Below, in pieces: positions 23,227 through 32,145 of a stretch of 64,000 bases of DNA. The notes below the pieces were generated by a model. That model was not told where the DNA came from and did not search any database. It saw only the letters and a list, made by a program, of their open reading frames with translations. Source of the DNA: Paenibacillus tuaregi (GTDB lineage: Bacteria > Bacillota > Bacilli > Paenibacillales > Paenibacillaceae); assembly GCF_900086655.1 (NCBI RefSeq), contig NZ_LT575476.1, positions 453,308-517,307 on the forward strand, written 5' to 3'. Position 1 is the stretch's first letter. The number at the start of each line of letters is the position of its first letter. The translations under genes and the position numbers were made by a program.

Positions 23227-24558
23227 ATGGATCGTCGTCACCGCACCAAAGCCGCTATACTGTCGATACTCAGCTTGGGACTCGGACAAATATATAACCG
23301 CCAATATATCAAAGGCGCCATCTTCTTGCTGGTTGAAGTTTTGGGAATTGCCTACTTTATCAATTATTTGAGCTTTGCGTTCTGGGGGATCACCACGTTG
23401 GGTGAGACGCCTACAGGATTCGTAAAAGTGAAATCTCCTTCGGGAATTATGGTCTCCAAGCTTATCCAAGGTGACCATTCTATTATCATCATGATTCAAA
23501 GCTTGATTACATTGCTCTTTTTTGTACTTTTTATAATTGCTTATTACATGAACATTAAGGATGCTTACCGGATCGGTAAGTTAAGAGACAACGGAAATAC
23601 ACCGAATACATTCAAACAATCGGTTAGATATATTTTGGATTACAAGTTCGCTCAGGTGTTTCTGGTGCTTCCAGCCATTGGGATCCTGTTCTTTACGATC
23701 ATGCCGATTATCTTCATGGTCCTGCTGGCATTCACGAACTATGCGGCACCAGATCATATTCCGCCAGCTAAGCTTGTGAACTGGGTAGGTTTTGAGACGT
23801 TCACCAATCTAGTGTCACTGAGCACTTGGAGTCATACGTTTTATGGGGTACTGACCTGGACCATTATCTGGGCGGTGCTGTCCACGATCACCACCTACTT
23901 TGGCGGGCTGTTGGTAGCTCTCCTCGTAAGTCAAAAGGGCATCAAATTCAAGGGGATGTGGAGAACGATTCTGATCATCCCTTATGCGATCCCTCAGCTG
24001 ATCTCCCTGCTTGTCATGAAGAACTTGTTCAACGGCCAATTCGGTCCGATCAATCAGTATCTTGGGTACTTCGGACTTGGCGGCCTTCCTTGGCTGACGG
24101 ATCCATTCTGGGCCAAGGTTACGGTTATCGTTGTTAATATGTGGGTAGGTATCCCGGTATCCATGCTCCTGATCATGGGTGTGCTTACCACCATTCCTAA
24201 GGATATGTATGAGGCTGCGGAAGTGGATGGCGCGACCGGATTCCAGAAGTTTAGAATTGTCACATTGCCTATGATTCTATTCACTACGGCACCTACATTG
24301 ATTACCCAATTTGCGGGCAATATTAATAACTTTAATGCCATCTTCCTGCTGACCGCCGGGAATCCGGTTAACGGGGATTACCAGTACGCCGGTTCGACGG
24401 ATCTGCTTGTGACCTGGCTGTATAAACTTACGCTGGATCAGAATAAGAACAACATGGCCTCTGCGGTAGGCATCATTATATTCGTGATTGTTGCTTCCTT
24501 CTCGATATATAACTACCGCCGGACGAAGTCGTTCCAAGAGGAGGATATGATCCAATGA
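23227..24558 (+). CDS. mdxF: Maltodextrin ABC transporter permease, MdxF-like
   Basis: An inner-membrane subunit of 443 residues. The N-terminal extension, with several membrane helices and the SLGLGQIYNRQYIKGA motif near residue 17, is typical of the MalF group. The EAA loop that contacts the ATPase is YEAAEVDGATGFQKFRIVTLP, about residue 330. It works with MdxG and the binding lipoprotein. Its stop overlaps the start of mdxG by ATGA, so the two subunits are made in a fixed ratio. Confidence 0.92.
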   Translation: MDRRHRTKAAILSILSLGLGQIYNRQYIKGAIFLLVEVLGIAYFINYLSFAFWGITTLGETPTGFVKVKSPSGIMVSKLIQGDHSIIIMIQSLITLLFFVLFIIAYYMNIKDAYRIGKLRDNGNTPNTFKQSVRYILDYKFAQVFLVLPAIGILFFTIMPIIFMVLLAFTNYAAPDHIPPAKLVNWVGFETFTNLVSLSTWSHTFYGVLTWTIIWAVLSTITTYFGGLLVALLVSQKGIKFKGMWRTILIIPYAIPQLISLLVMKNLFNGQFGPINQYLGYFGLGGLPWLTDPFWAKVTVIVVNMWVGIPVSMLLIMGVLTTIPKDMYEAAEVDGATGFQKFRIVTLPMILFTTAPTLITQFAGNINNFNAIFLLTAGNPVNGDYQYAGSTDLLVTWLYKLTLDQNKNNMASAVGIIIFVIVASFSIYNYRRTKSFQEEDMIQ

Positions 24559-25400
24559 TCGGACGTAAACTTGCGAACAAGCTGCGCTTGATTGCCAGCT
24601 ATATCATACTTGTCATCTTGGCCATCTGTGCCTTGTACCCCGCGCTTTGGGTTGTACTCGCTTCCTTCAGACCGGGTAAATCGCTGTACAGTAAGTCATT
24701 GATTCCAGAGACCTTTACACTGGAACACTATAAAGAGCTCTTCACGTCCGATACGTTTATGTTCGGACAGTGGTACATGAACACACTTAAGATTGCTACC
24801 TTCTCGATGATTATTGGGGTTTTCCTTACTCTGCTGACCAGTTACGCAGTATCCCGGTTCCGCTTCCGGGCCCGGAAGACAGCGTTGTCAACGATACTTG
24901 TACTAGGGATGTTCCCTGGCTTTATGAGTATGATTGCCATCTTCCTGCTGCTTAAGGAACTTAACCTTCTGGATACGCATATTGCTCTAATCATCGTGTA
25001 TGCCTGCGGGGCTCCGCTGGGTGGAACACTCATCGCCAAGGGCTTTTTCGACACGATTCCAAGATCGCTGGATGAAGCGGCCCGGATCGACGGTGCCAGC
25101 AACTTCACGATTTTCCGCCGGATCATCCTGCCGCTGTCCCGTCCAATGCTCACGTACATGGCACTGACCCAGTTCGTAGGCCCTTGGGTGGACTTCATCT
25201 TCGCCCGTCTGATTCTGCGGACGAAGGATAACTGGACGCTTGCGGTCGGGTTATGGGATATCGTTAACACAAGCCAGAACAGCAACTTTACATTGTTCGC
25301 CGCTGCTTCGGTATTTATCGCTATTCCGATTATCATTCTGTTCATCTTCCTGCAGCGCCTGCTTGTGGACGGATTGACGTCCGGGGCGAGTAAGGGATAA
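24555..25400 (+). CDS. mdxG: Maltodextrin ABC transporter permease, MdxG-like
   Basis: The second permease subunit, 281 residues and about six helices. Its EAA loop is LDEAARIDGASNFTIFRRIILP, near residue 175. The C-terminus (LLVDGLTSGASKG) is the usual MalG ending, GLTxGAxKG, involved in ATPase contact. It overlaps mdxF by four bases and is the last gene of the operon before a terminator. Confidence 0.92.
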   Translation: MIGRKLANKLRLIASYIILVILAICALYPALWVVLASFRPGKSLYSKSLIPETFTLEHYKELFTSDTFMFGQWYMNTLKIATFSMIIGVFLTLLTSYAVSRFRFRARKTALSTILVLGMFPGFMSMIAIFLLLKELNLLDTHIALIIVYACGAPLGGTLIAKGFFDTIPRSLDEAARIDGASNFTIFRRIILPLSRPMLTYMALTQFVGPWVDFIFARLILRTKDNWTLAVGLWDIVNTSQNSNFTLFAAASVFIAIPIIILFIFLQRLLVDGLTSGASKG

Positions 25401-25473
25401 CCCGGTGGTTTTGTATAGATTTATAGCGTACTCGGGTTTCACGGCGTAAGAGGAAGTATAACTCCAATTGTAT

Positions 25474-25510
25474 AGGCACAGTCCCGTTTATGGTACTGTG
25501 CCTTTGCTTT
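25474..25510 (+). terminator. Terminator after mdxEFG
   Basis: AGGCACAGT and ACTGTGCCT form a 9-bp stem around a 12-base loop, followed by a T-rich stretch. Confidence 0.8.
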
Positions 25511-25585
25511 GAGCAAAAGGTTACATACAATGTAAGTTATTTGCAGATCTAGATAACATTATACAAGTAGATGGAGGGGTCGAAT

Positions 25586-27637
25586 TTGAAGTTCGGAACC
25601 AAAGCAGGCTGGAGGTCTGTGGGAACAAAACTATTTCTGGTTGTATTTCTCACCATCGTTGCATTATCTGTGGGTCTTGGCCTGATTTCCTATCAAGTAT
25701 CCAAAGGCATTATTGAAGACCAGGTTTCTTCAGCTTCTTCAGAGGCCGTTAAGCAGGCTGCGGATAAGCTGGATTTCCTCTTTACCCAGTATGAAGCGCA
25801 GTCACGCCAATTAGCGGTGGACCCGATGTTAAGATCTGATCTTGAGACTGTAAGCAAGCCCGATGTTGGCACAGTTGAGAGAACCGGAGCCGAGGAACGT
25901 ATCAAGAGAAGGCTGGATGGTCTCACGGGGTCGGATGACCAGCTGACCAGTGTGAAGCTGATTGGAAGCGGCCAAGGAAACACTTTGTCTTTTCAATCGG
26001 GGGCTGCAGGGGTGCGTTCAGACGATGTGGTGCAAGCCAGACTCGACCGGATCAAAAAGGCAGACGGGGAACCAGTGTGGGTTCCGACCTTGAACAAGGG
26101 ATTCTTCGGGACTACTCGTGAGCCGGAATTTACGATGGGAAGACTGCTCAAGAATCTGCAGCATCCTGAGGCGGAATATATTCTGCTGATCGAGATTAAG
26201 GAATCGGCACTGGGTACGGTCCTCTCTAATATGAAGATCGGCAATGCCGGTGAGATTCGGCTTGTAACCCCAAATAACGAGATTGTACATGCCAAGAACA
26301 GCAAGCTGCTGGAGAAGCCTTCATTTATTAAAGTAAGCTCCGTCCAGGTTCAAGGGAAAGATAGATCATTCAAGGCAGCGGATGAGCAGGGAACAGAGAA
26401 TCTGGTTGTATTTCAGCCGCTGGCGACTTCAGGGTGGACGCTTCTTGGCTATGCTCCTGTCAGTGATTTCCTGAGTGCAGCTGACCGCCTGCTAATGATC
26501 ACCTTAATTGTAGTTATTGCTGCCGTTCTGCTTGCCTTGCTTATTGGCTATTATATGATCCGGATGGTCGGGAAGCCGCTGCGTCAATTGTCCAAGCTTA
26601 TGGAAGAGGGCGAGAAGGGCAATCTTCAGGTACGGGCCTATTTCCGAAGCCGGGACGAAATTGGTCATGTGGGTCACTCCTTCAATCAAATGATGTCCCG
26701 TATTTCCAGCCTGGTGGAACAGACGAATGCGACAGCCCGGAGTGTTCTGGATACCGCTGAGGAGCTTGCAGAGGCTTCCCGAAGCACGTCCCAGGCAGCA
26801 GGTGAGATCGCCGCAGCGACCCAGGAGATCGCTCAGGGAGCGGCATCTTTGGCTGCCGAAGCGGACCGGGAGAGTCAAATTGCCGAGGATATGGGAGTGA
26901 AGATGAGCAGAGTGGACGCCGCGAACACCTCTATGGAGGCCTCGGCTGGCCGGGCCATTGAAGTCAGCATTAAAGGAACGGAGTATATGAAGGAGTTCGT
27001 GCAGAAGACGGGGACCGCTTCCGAGATGACCAGTCTGATTCAGCTCAATTCGGACCGGCTGACCAAGAGTACAGATTCCATCCGGAGCATCTTAGCCCCA
27101 ATGGTCGAAATGACCAAGCAGACGAACATTCTTGCGATTAACGCATCCATTGAGGCGGCCAGAGCTGGAGAAGCTGGCAAAGGATTCAGTGTGATTGCGG
27201 AGGAAATTCGTACTCTGGCCGGACATTCGAATGAGTCCATTCAGTCGGTTTCCCAGATCACCGAGCAGATCCAGCAGGATATTGCGGGTACAGTCGAGGT
27301 ACTGAACCAGGTCTCCCCGCTCTTTGATGAACAGCTTGCTTCGGTTCAGGAGGCATCATCCTTGTTTGCGAATGTTAAAGAAGAGATGGAGCAGTTCTAT
27401 AAGCATATTGAGCACTCTTCTCTCTCGGTTAAGGAACTAGCCGAGTCCCAGCATATTCTTGGCGACTCTATCGCCAGCGTAAGCGCCGTGGTTGAAGAGA
27501 CCAGCGCATCTACCCAGGAGGTCGCTTCCATGTCCTCTGAGCAGTACAGGGTCAGTGAGCAGCTTGTGGCCTTGTCTGCCCGGCTGGAAAGTCTTGCAGA
27601 GGAATTAAAAAGATCTCTTGCGGGCCTCACTGTCTGA
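25586..27637 (+). CDS. Methyl-accepting chemotaxis protein
   Basis: A membrane chemoreceptor of 683 residues. Order of parts: basic head and first helix (LFLVVFLTIVALSVGLGLIS), an extracellular sensor of about 250 residues, a second helix (LLMITLIVVIAAVLLALLIGYYMI), HAMP (IRMVGKPLRQLSKLMEEG), then a long coiled coil. The signalling hairpin tip region contains NASIEAARAGEAGKGFSVIA and EEIRTLA, which contacts CheA and CheW. I prefer the TTG at 25586 because GGAGGGG (25573-25579) is properly spaced. The ATG at 25571 overlaps that site. It follows the maltodextrin operon, so sugar sensing is possible, but the sensor domain does not show its ligand. Confidence 0.9.
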   Translation: MKFGTKAGWRSVGTKLFLVVFLTIVALSVGLGLISYQVSKGIIEDQVSSASSEAVKQAADKLDFLFTQYEAQSRQLAVDPMLRSDLETVSKPDVGTVERTGAEERIKRRLDGLTGSDDQLTSVKLIGSGQGNTLSFQSGAAGVRSDDVVQARLDRIKKADGEPVWVPTLNKGFFGTTREPEFTMGRLLKNLQHPEAEYILLIEIKESALGTVLSNMKIGNAGEIRLVTPNNEIVHAKNSKLLEKPSFIKVSSVQVQGKDRSFKAADEQGTENLVVFQPLATSGWTLLGYAPVSDFLSAADRLLMITLIVVIAAVLLALLIGYYMIRMVGKPLRQLSKLMEEGEKGNLQVRAYFRSRDEIGHVGHSFNQMMSRISSLVEQTNATARSVLDTAEELAEASRSTSQAAGEIAAATQEIAQGAASLAAEADRESQIAEDMGVKMSRVDAANTSMEASAGRAIEVSIKGTEYMKEFVQKTGTASEMTSLIQLNSDRLTKSTDSIRSILAPMVEMTKQTNILAINASIEAARAGEAGKGFSVIAEEIRTLAGHSNESIQSVSQITEQIQQDIAGTVEVLNQVSPLFDEQLASVQEASSLFANVKEEMEQFYKHIEHSSLSVKELAESQHILGDSIASVSAVVEETSASTQEVASMSSEQYRVSEQLVALSARLESLAEELKRSLAGLTV

Positions 27638-27783
27638 GTCCAATCAAGTTCCATGAGCGACTATCGGGTGGCATCTGTCTATCTTAACGTCCCCTTGATA
27701 AGGGATACGTGCTCTTTTTGATACTTTTCCCAGGATATTCCGTATATAATGAGTATATTGCGGAAAGGTGGTGGTTCTGCCGT

Positions 27784-28218
27784 ATGCATGCATGGGTATT
27801 TTGGCTGATAGCTGCCGGGATCCTGTTTGTGGTGGAAATGATGACGCTGACCTTCTATCTCCTGTGGCTAAGCCTGGGAGCAGCAGCGGCTATGCTGGTG
27901 TCGATTGTGACGCCAGACAACATATTGCTGCAGGTCATCGTGGGGTGTGCGGTCGCACTGGTGTTAACAGTGTTTACCAAGCCGCTGGCCAAAAGGTTTC
28001 GCACATCCAGAGGGTTCCAAGACACCGGTACCGAGCTTGTCGGCAAGAAGGGGATTGTAATTGAACCTATTGACAAGGGCCAGTACGGCATTGTCAAAAT
28101 TGGGGGCGACACGTGGAGCGCAGTGTCCGATCAGTTCATCGGCCTGAATGAACAGGTCATTGTAGTGAAGCGCGGCAATGCCATTATTGAAGTGGAACGT
28201 TGGGAGGGGACACACTAA
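27784..28218 (+). CDS. NfeD-family membrane protein
   Basis: A 144-residue protein with two to three N-terminal membrane helices (MHAWVFWLIAAGILFVVEMM onward) and a C-terminal OB-fold NfeD domain (GKKGIVIEPIDKGQYGIVKI, then GGDTWSA). NfeD proteins pair with SPFH proteins to organise membrane microdomains. The next gene is an SPFH protein whose ATG overlaps this stop codon (TAATG). ATG at 27784 follows AAAGGTGG. An upstream in-frame start at 27709 would lack a ribosome binding site. Confidence 0.85.
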   Translation: MHAWVFWLIAAGILFVVEMMTLTFYLLWLSLGAAAAMLVSIVTPDNILLQVIVGCAVALVLTVFTKPLAKRFRTSRGFQDTGTELVGKKGIVIEPIDKGQYGIVKIGGDTWSAVSDQFIGLNEQVIVVKRGNAIIEVERWEGTH

Positions 28219-29156
28219 TGACTTGGGCAGTTATTGTAATTCTTCTGGTTGTTGTCGTTATATTCATCGCATTAACGGTTAAGATCGTACCACAGCAGCG
28301 GGTAGGCGTAGTTGAACGGCTGGGGAAATTCCACAGATTGCTGACGCCGGGGCTGAATATTCTTATCCCGGTGATGGATCAGGTTCGCATTTATCACGAT
28401 CTGCGGATTCAGCAGGCGAATGTGCCGCCCCAGACGGTAATTACCAAAGATAACGTGCAGGTACAGATCGACACGATTATTTTCTATCAGGTGGTAGGTC
28501 CGGAAGAAGCGACTTACGGTATTTCAGATTATGTCTACGGGGTGCGTAATATCACGACAGCTACCATGCGCCAGATTATCGGTAAGCTGGAGCTTGACGA
28601 GACTCTGTCCGGCCGGGAAAAAATATCTACCGAGATTCGCCTGGCGCTTGATGAAGCCACCGAGAAATGGGGCGTGCGCATTGAGCGGGTAGAGGTTATC
28701 GATATTAAACCGCCGCTGGATATTCAGGAAGCGATGGACAAACAGATGAAGGCCGAACGGAGCAAGCGGGCCATCGTGCTGGAAGCGGAAGCGGCCAAGC
28801 AGGATATGATCCTTCGGGCTGAAGGGGATAAGCAGAGTAAGATCCTCAAGGCGGAAGGGGATAAGGAAGCGCGCATCCGTGAAGCAGAAGGTCTCGGCCA
28901 GGCGCAGGAGCTGGAGGCAATGGGTCAGGCCAAAGCGATTCAGGTGGTTGCCGAAGCGGAGAGAAACCGCATCGAGCTGCTTCGGAATGCGGGCCTGGAT
29001 GAGAACGTGTTAGCCTACTACTCCTTCGAGGCCTTGACCGAAGTGGCCAAGGGGCCAGCCAACAAAGTGTTCCTGCCAACAAGTACGGTGGATGCACTTG
29101 GCAGTATCGGAGCGATTGGTGAGGTATTCAAGGCGGGCAAGAACGAGAAGTCTTAA
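28218..29156 (+). CDS. SPFH/stomatin-like (paraslipin) membrane protein
   Basis: A 312-residue prohibitin-family protein. One N-terminal helix (VIVILLVVVVIFIALTV) precedes the SPFH domain (VPQQRVGVVERLGKFHRLLTPG). A charged coiled coil of KAEGDKEARIREAEG-type repeats follows at about 190-250, and a short C-terminal tail ends the protein. Such proteins oligomerise at the membrane as scaffolds and act with NfeD partners. Translation is coupled to the NfeD gene by a one-base overlap. GGAGGGG precedes the start. Confidence 0.9.
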   Translation: MTWAVIVILLVVVVIFIALTVKIVPQQRVGVVERLGKFHRLLTPGLNILIPVMDQVRIYHDLRIQQANVPPQTVITKDNVQVQIDTIIFYQVVGPEEATYGISDYVYGVRNITTATMRQIIGKLELDETLSGREKISTEIRLALDEATEKWGVRIERVEVIDIKPPLDIQEAMDKQMKAERSKRAIVLEAEAAKQDMILRAEGDKQSKILKAEGDKEARIREAEGLGQAQELEAMGQAKAIQVVAEAERNRIELLRNAGLDENVLAYYSFEALTEVAKGPANKVFLPTSTVDALGSIGAIGEVFKAGKNEKS

Positions 29157-29167
29157 CCTAAAAGCAA

Positions 29168-29210
29168 AAGGCCGAGAAGAGAGCAATATTGCTCTCACCC
29201 GGCTTTCTTT
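29168..29210. terminator. Terminator between convergent SPFH and pspA genes
   Basis: The centre is the perfect palindrome GAGAGCAATATTGCTCTC, and outer bases GGCCG and CGGCT also pair. Short A and T runs on the two sides suit termination in both directions. Confidence 0.7.
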
Positions 29211-29219
29211 GTGATGATG

Positions 29220-29894
29220 TTAGGCTTGCGATTTCTTGCTCTGCAAGCGGCGGAGTTCTTCCTCAACAGCGGAGGCATCAACGGCTGGACTGCCTGTGCC
29301 AAATGGGCTGCTGGAAGCCGGATAGGTGCGGCCTGAAGCATCGAGGCTTGCTTCCCACTGCGTGATTTTCTCTTCCATCCGCTCGAAGCCGCGGGCGGCC
29401 GTGCCGCTTTCCAATCCGTAGCTGAAGCTTGGACGGATATTTCCGGATCTTTCTTCCGCCTTCTGAGCCCGTGCGGCCAGCTCGGCCCGTTTCTCTTTGA
29501 GGCGCTCATATTCTTCCTTGGCACTTTGGATTTGGAATTCCAGCTCCTGTATGCGTACAGACGCTTCTTGGTGCTGGGCTGTATGCAGTTCAGCCTGCTG
29601 CGTGAACTGCAGCTTGGCAGCGATCGCTTCGCGGGCAGCGGCTTCATTGCCGCCAGCAAGTGCTTGTTCCGCAGTCTGAGCGGACTGCTCAGCTGAGCGA
29701 AGCGCCTCTTCCTTCCGCCATGCCAGCACCTTAACGGCGCTTTGCTGCTCATTCAGGCGGCGCTCGGCGATGCGAATATCTTCCTCCAGATTGCGGAGGT
29801 ACTGGTTCATCAGCAGAACGGGATTTTCCAGCTTGTTCAAGGCTTCGTGGGCAACAGCTTTGGTCATATTGGCAAGTCTTTCAAAGATACTCAT
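29220..29894 (-). CDS. pspA: PspA/IM30-family protein
   Basis: A 224-residue, almost wholly alpha-helical peripheral membrane protein. It opens with the amphipathic helix typical of PspA/Vipp1 (MSIFERLANMTKAVAHEALN), followed by long coiled-coil heptads (about 25-150). The tail is low-complexity, rich in Ser, Gly and Ala. PspA relatives coat and repair stressed membranes. The PspC gene lies upstream on the same strand and the SPFH/NfeD pair is convergent, so four envelope-stress genes sit together. Confidence 0.88.
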   Translation of the reverse strand: MSIFERLANMTKAVAHEALNKLENPVLLMNQYLRNLEEDIRIAERRLNEQQSAVKVLAWRKEEALRSAEQSAQTAEQALAGGNEAAAREAIAAKLQFTQQAELHTAQHQEASVRIQELEFQIQSAKEEYERLKEKRAELAARAQKAEERSGNIRPSFSYGLESGTAARGFERMEEKITQWEASLDASGRTYPASSSPFGTGSPAVDASAVEEELRRLQSKKSQA

Positions 29895-29936
29895 GGTTGA
29901 TCTCTCCCTTAATATAGTGTTTATGGCTAAGTGAAA

Positions 29937-30158
29937 TTAGTACGTATGGTTGTAGTCATGAAATCCGAAGCCTGCAGGTTCTTTAGGAACAAGAAGACTA
30001 GCGATGATGTAGATGGGAACGAAGGTACCGAAGCTGCACAAAGCACCTACCGCTGTCACCAGACGGATTACGGTAGGATCGACACCGAAGTACTGGGCCA
30101 ATCCGCCGCAAAGTCCGCTGATTTTACGATCTGTTCTGGATCTGTATAATTTATTCAT
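29937..30158 (-). CDS. pspC: PspC-domain membrane protein
   Basis: A 73-residue protein consisting of one PspC domain: MNKLYRSRTDRKISGLCGGL then AQYFGVDPTVIRLVTAVGA and a membrane helix (FVPIYIIASLLVPKEP). GAGAGGGAGATT precedes the ATG on the minus strand. It is placed 42 bases upstream of pspA and probably shares its transcript. Confidence 0.9.
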   Translation of the reverse strand: MNKLYRSRTDRKISGLCGGLAQYFGVDPTVIRLVTAVGALCSFGTFVPIYIIASLLVPKEPAGFGFHDYNHTY

Positions 30159-30463
30159 AATGTAAATCTCCCTCTCGGTAATGGATTTGGATAGTCAGCC
30201 TCAGTTCGTGTGTCGTACGCTGCACCGTTACTGTAACTTATGTCTATATCTTACCTTGTGCACGATTTGTTCAAAACGGCCCTCAGACGGTTTTTGATCT
30301 AGACTTAGGTCGGGGAACAGGTTCTGTACAAAGACTGGGTGACGGGGAGAAATGAAAATAGATTTAATGATTTACCGGGGCAGAATGTTATTGTAATGAA
30401 GTGCATAAAGTCGTAGTATATCCATAGGATTATAAGATGGTAATTACTGGAGGTCGTCAAAAA
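30159..30463. other. Intergenic region between pspC and the flavin reductase gene
   Basis: A divergent spacer of about 300 bases. Besides the ribosome binding sites of the two flanking genes I see no gene, strong palindrome or confident promoter. Confidence 0.5.
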
Positions 30464-31012
30464 ATGAGCATTGCAGTACTGCTGGGAAGTACGCGGGCAG
30501 GCGGAAATACAGAACAGCTGGTAGATCTGGTGGTGGACGGGGTTAGTCACCATAAGTACGGGCTCAGCGAGAGCCATATCGAGACGATTATCGACCAGCG
30601 GCATGACCCGGAGGGCTTCCAGCCTGTGCCGGATGATTATGATCGGTTAGTCCAGAAGATATTGGAGCACGATATTCTCATTTTCGCCACACCGGTGTAT
30701 TGGTATGGGGTTTCCAGCACACTGAAGACTTTCATTGACCGCTGGTCCCAGAGTCTCCGGAGTCCGGATTACAACTTCAAGGAACTGATATCGCAAAAGA
30801 AAGCCTATATCGTGGTTGTTGGCGGGGACGATCCATATATCAAAGCGTTGCCGCTTATCCAGCAGCTCAAGTATACCTTTGACTTTGTGAATCTGCCCTT
30901 GGAGGGATATCTCATAGGCAAGGGCAGTAAACCGGGGGATGTCCTGCAGGACTCCCGGGCGGTGCAAAACGCCAAATGGCTGAACACCCAGCTCAAAGAG
31001 CTGTACAGTTAG
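30464..31012 (+). CDS. NAD(P)H-dependent flavin oxidoreductase, flavodoxin-like
   Basis: A 182-residue flavodoxin-fold protein of the NADPH-dependent FMN reductase family. The phosphate loop for FMN is VLLGSTRAGGNTEQLVDL at residues 5-22. FATPVYWYGVSSTLKTFIDRWS near 80-100 is the flavin ring-binding segment. Such enzymes reduce quinones, azo or nitro compounds or free flavin, and the physiological substrate cannot be read. ATG at 30464 follows GGAGG at 30449-30453. An in-frame upstream ATG at 30437 lies before this site. Confidence 0.85.
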   Translation: MSIAVLLGSTRAGGNTEQLVDLVVDGVSHHKYGLSESHIETIIDQRHDPEGFQPVPDDYDRLVQKILEHDILIFATPVYWYGVSSTLKTFIDRWSQSLRSPDYNFKELISQKKAYIVVVGGDDPYIKALPLIQQLKYTFDFVNLPLEGYLIGKGSKPGDVLQDSRAVQNAKWLNTQLKELYS

Positions 31013-31069
31013 TTTAAATGTGCAGGGTACCAGTAAGTTCTTACTAAAATCGGCCGAACAAACCTCTCG

Positions 31070-31108
31070 GGGTTGACAGCTGCCATGCAACGCCATATCG
31101 GGAGCTGG
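31070..31108. repeat. 39-bp dispersed repeat, copy 2
   Basis: GGGTTGACAGCTGCCATGCAACGCCA and its continuation match 14674-14712. The rest of the spacer 31013-31212 shows no gene. Confidence 0.7.
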
Positions 31109-31212
31109 GAGCTTCGTACGGTGCGAAAACTTCTGCTTCCTCAGATTGAAGCAGACCAGGACTTGGAGGCTGGGAGAAGTGGGCGTACACTCCGGCTTGC
31201 ATGATGAATGAC

Positions 31213-31260
31213 AAAAAAAGAGGTTATCCTGTCATGCCATATGTGGACGGGATAACCTCT
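31213..31260 (-). terminator. Terminator of the copper-uptake genes
   Basis: AGAGGTTATCC and GGATAACCTCT, plus nearly paired inner bases, form a long stem. On the minus strand seven T follow. Confidence 0.9.
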
Positions 31261-31296
31261 TGTATTTTGATGTATGGGACTTGGATATCGTTCAGC

Positions 31297-32076
31297 TTAG
31301 CGTTTGATTCTCCGGACGAACAGGATGGAGATCCAGAGCGCCGCCAGAGAAACGAGAAGAGCAGCAGCTGACAGGACGATGGAGATCGTCTGGGCGGTGG
31401 AAGATCCGCTGTTATCTGTTGATGTTGAGGCAGCAGCTTGACCCGTTGCTGCTTCGTTACCGGCGCTGCTTGTGGTGTCCGTGCTGCCCGTAGCGCTGGT
31501 GTTGCCCGTCGTGCCGGATGTGCCGGATGTACCGCCGGACGTGCTGTCTCCGCCTGCGGCATGGTGATCGTCGTGACCGCTGTCTGCAGCGGCGGCTCCT
31601 TCCGCCGATTCACTTATCGTGGTCACTGAATGCGGGTTCTCTCCGCCATCTCCAGTCCATTCCACTACACTGCCGTCTTTGTAGTATTGATAGGCATCCC
31701 AGGCGATGGATGTGTCTTTGGCGGGATTCTTCGCCACAAAGTTGAACTGCTGGAATTGACCAGGCTCAATGCCAGCACCCTCAGCTGTCCAGGTTACCGC
31801 TGTAACTTTTCCGGCGTTATCCTTGGTCGTCTCCACTTTCCAGCCCGGTTCAGGCTGGTAGTTCTTGAAATCCACACCGGCTGGAATTTTGATGGCAACC
31901 TTAGTTGTTGCAATTTCTTTCTCAACCGGAATTTTAATCGTGTAGGTCTCATAAGCTTCTGGCTTCGAGGCTGAAGGCTTAACGGTAACGTGGGCGCTCG
32001 CCAGACCGGAGAAGAGCAGGGTTCCGGCTAACGCGGACGTGAAGATGGCAGCAGCTTTGGAGTAGATTCGTTTCAT
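31297..32076 (-). CDS. ycnI: YcnI-family copper-binding membrane-anchored protein
   Basis: A 259-residue protein of the DUF1775/YcnI family, which binds Cu(II) through a histidine at the mature N-terminus. A signal peptide ends at ASA, placing His29 exactly at position 1 of the mature chain (ASAHVTVKP). The YcnI beta-sandwich spans about 29-165, including AGVDFKNYQPEPGW. A His-containing, Ser/Thr/Gly-rich linker (with GHDDHHAAGG) and a C-terminal membrane helix ending RRIKR follow. The gene lies downstream of the YcnJ-like gene, as in the B. subtilis ycnKJI operon. The repressor YcnK is not present here. Confidence 0.88.
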   Translation of the reverse strand: MKRIYSKAAAIFTSALAGTLLFSGLASAHVTVKPSASKPEAYETYTIKIPVEKEIATTKVAIKIPAGVDFKNYQPEPGWKVETTKDNAGKVTAVTWTAEGAGIEPGQFQQFNFVAKNPAKDTSIAWDAYQYYKDGSVVEWTGDGGENPHSVTTISESAEGAAAADSGHDDHHAAGGDSTSGGTSGTSGTTGNTSATGSTDTTSSAGNEAATGQAAASTSTDNSGSSTAQTISIVLSAAALLVSLAALWISILFVRRIKR

Positions 32077-32145
32077 TTTTTCAGAAGTCTCCTTATATAT
32101 GAATTTTCATTTTCATGCAATGGCTGGAGCAGAATCAGCAAATCC

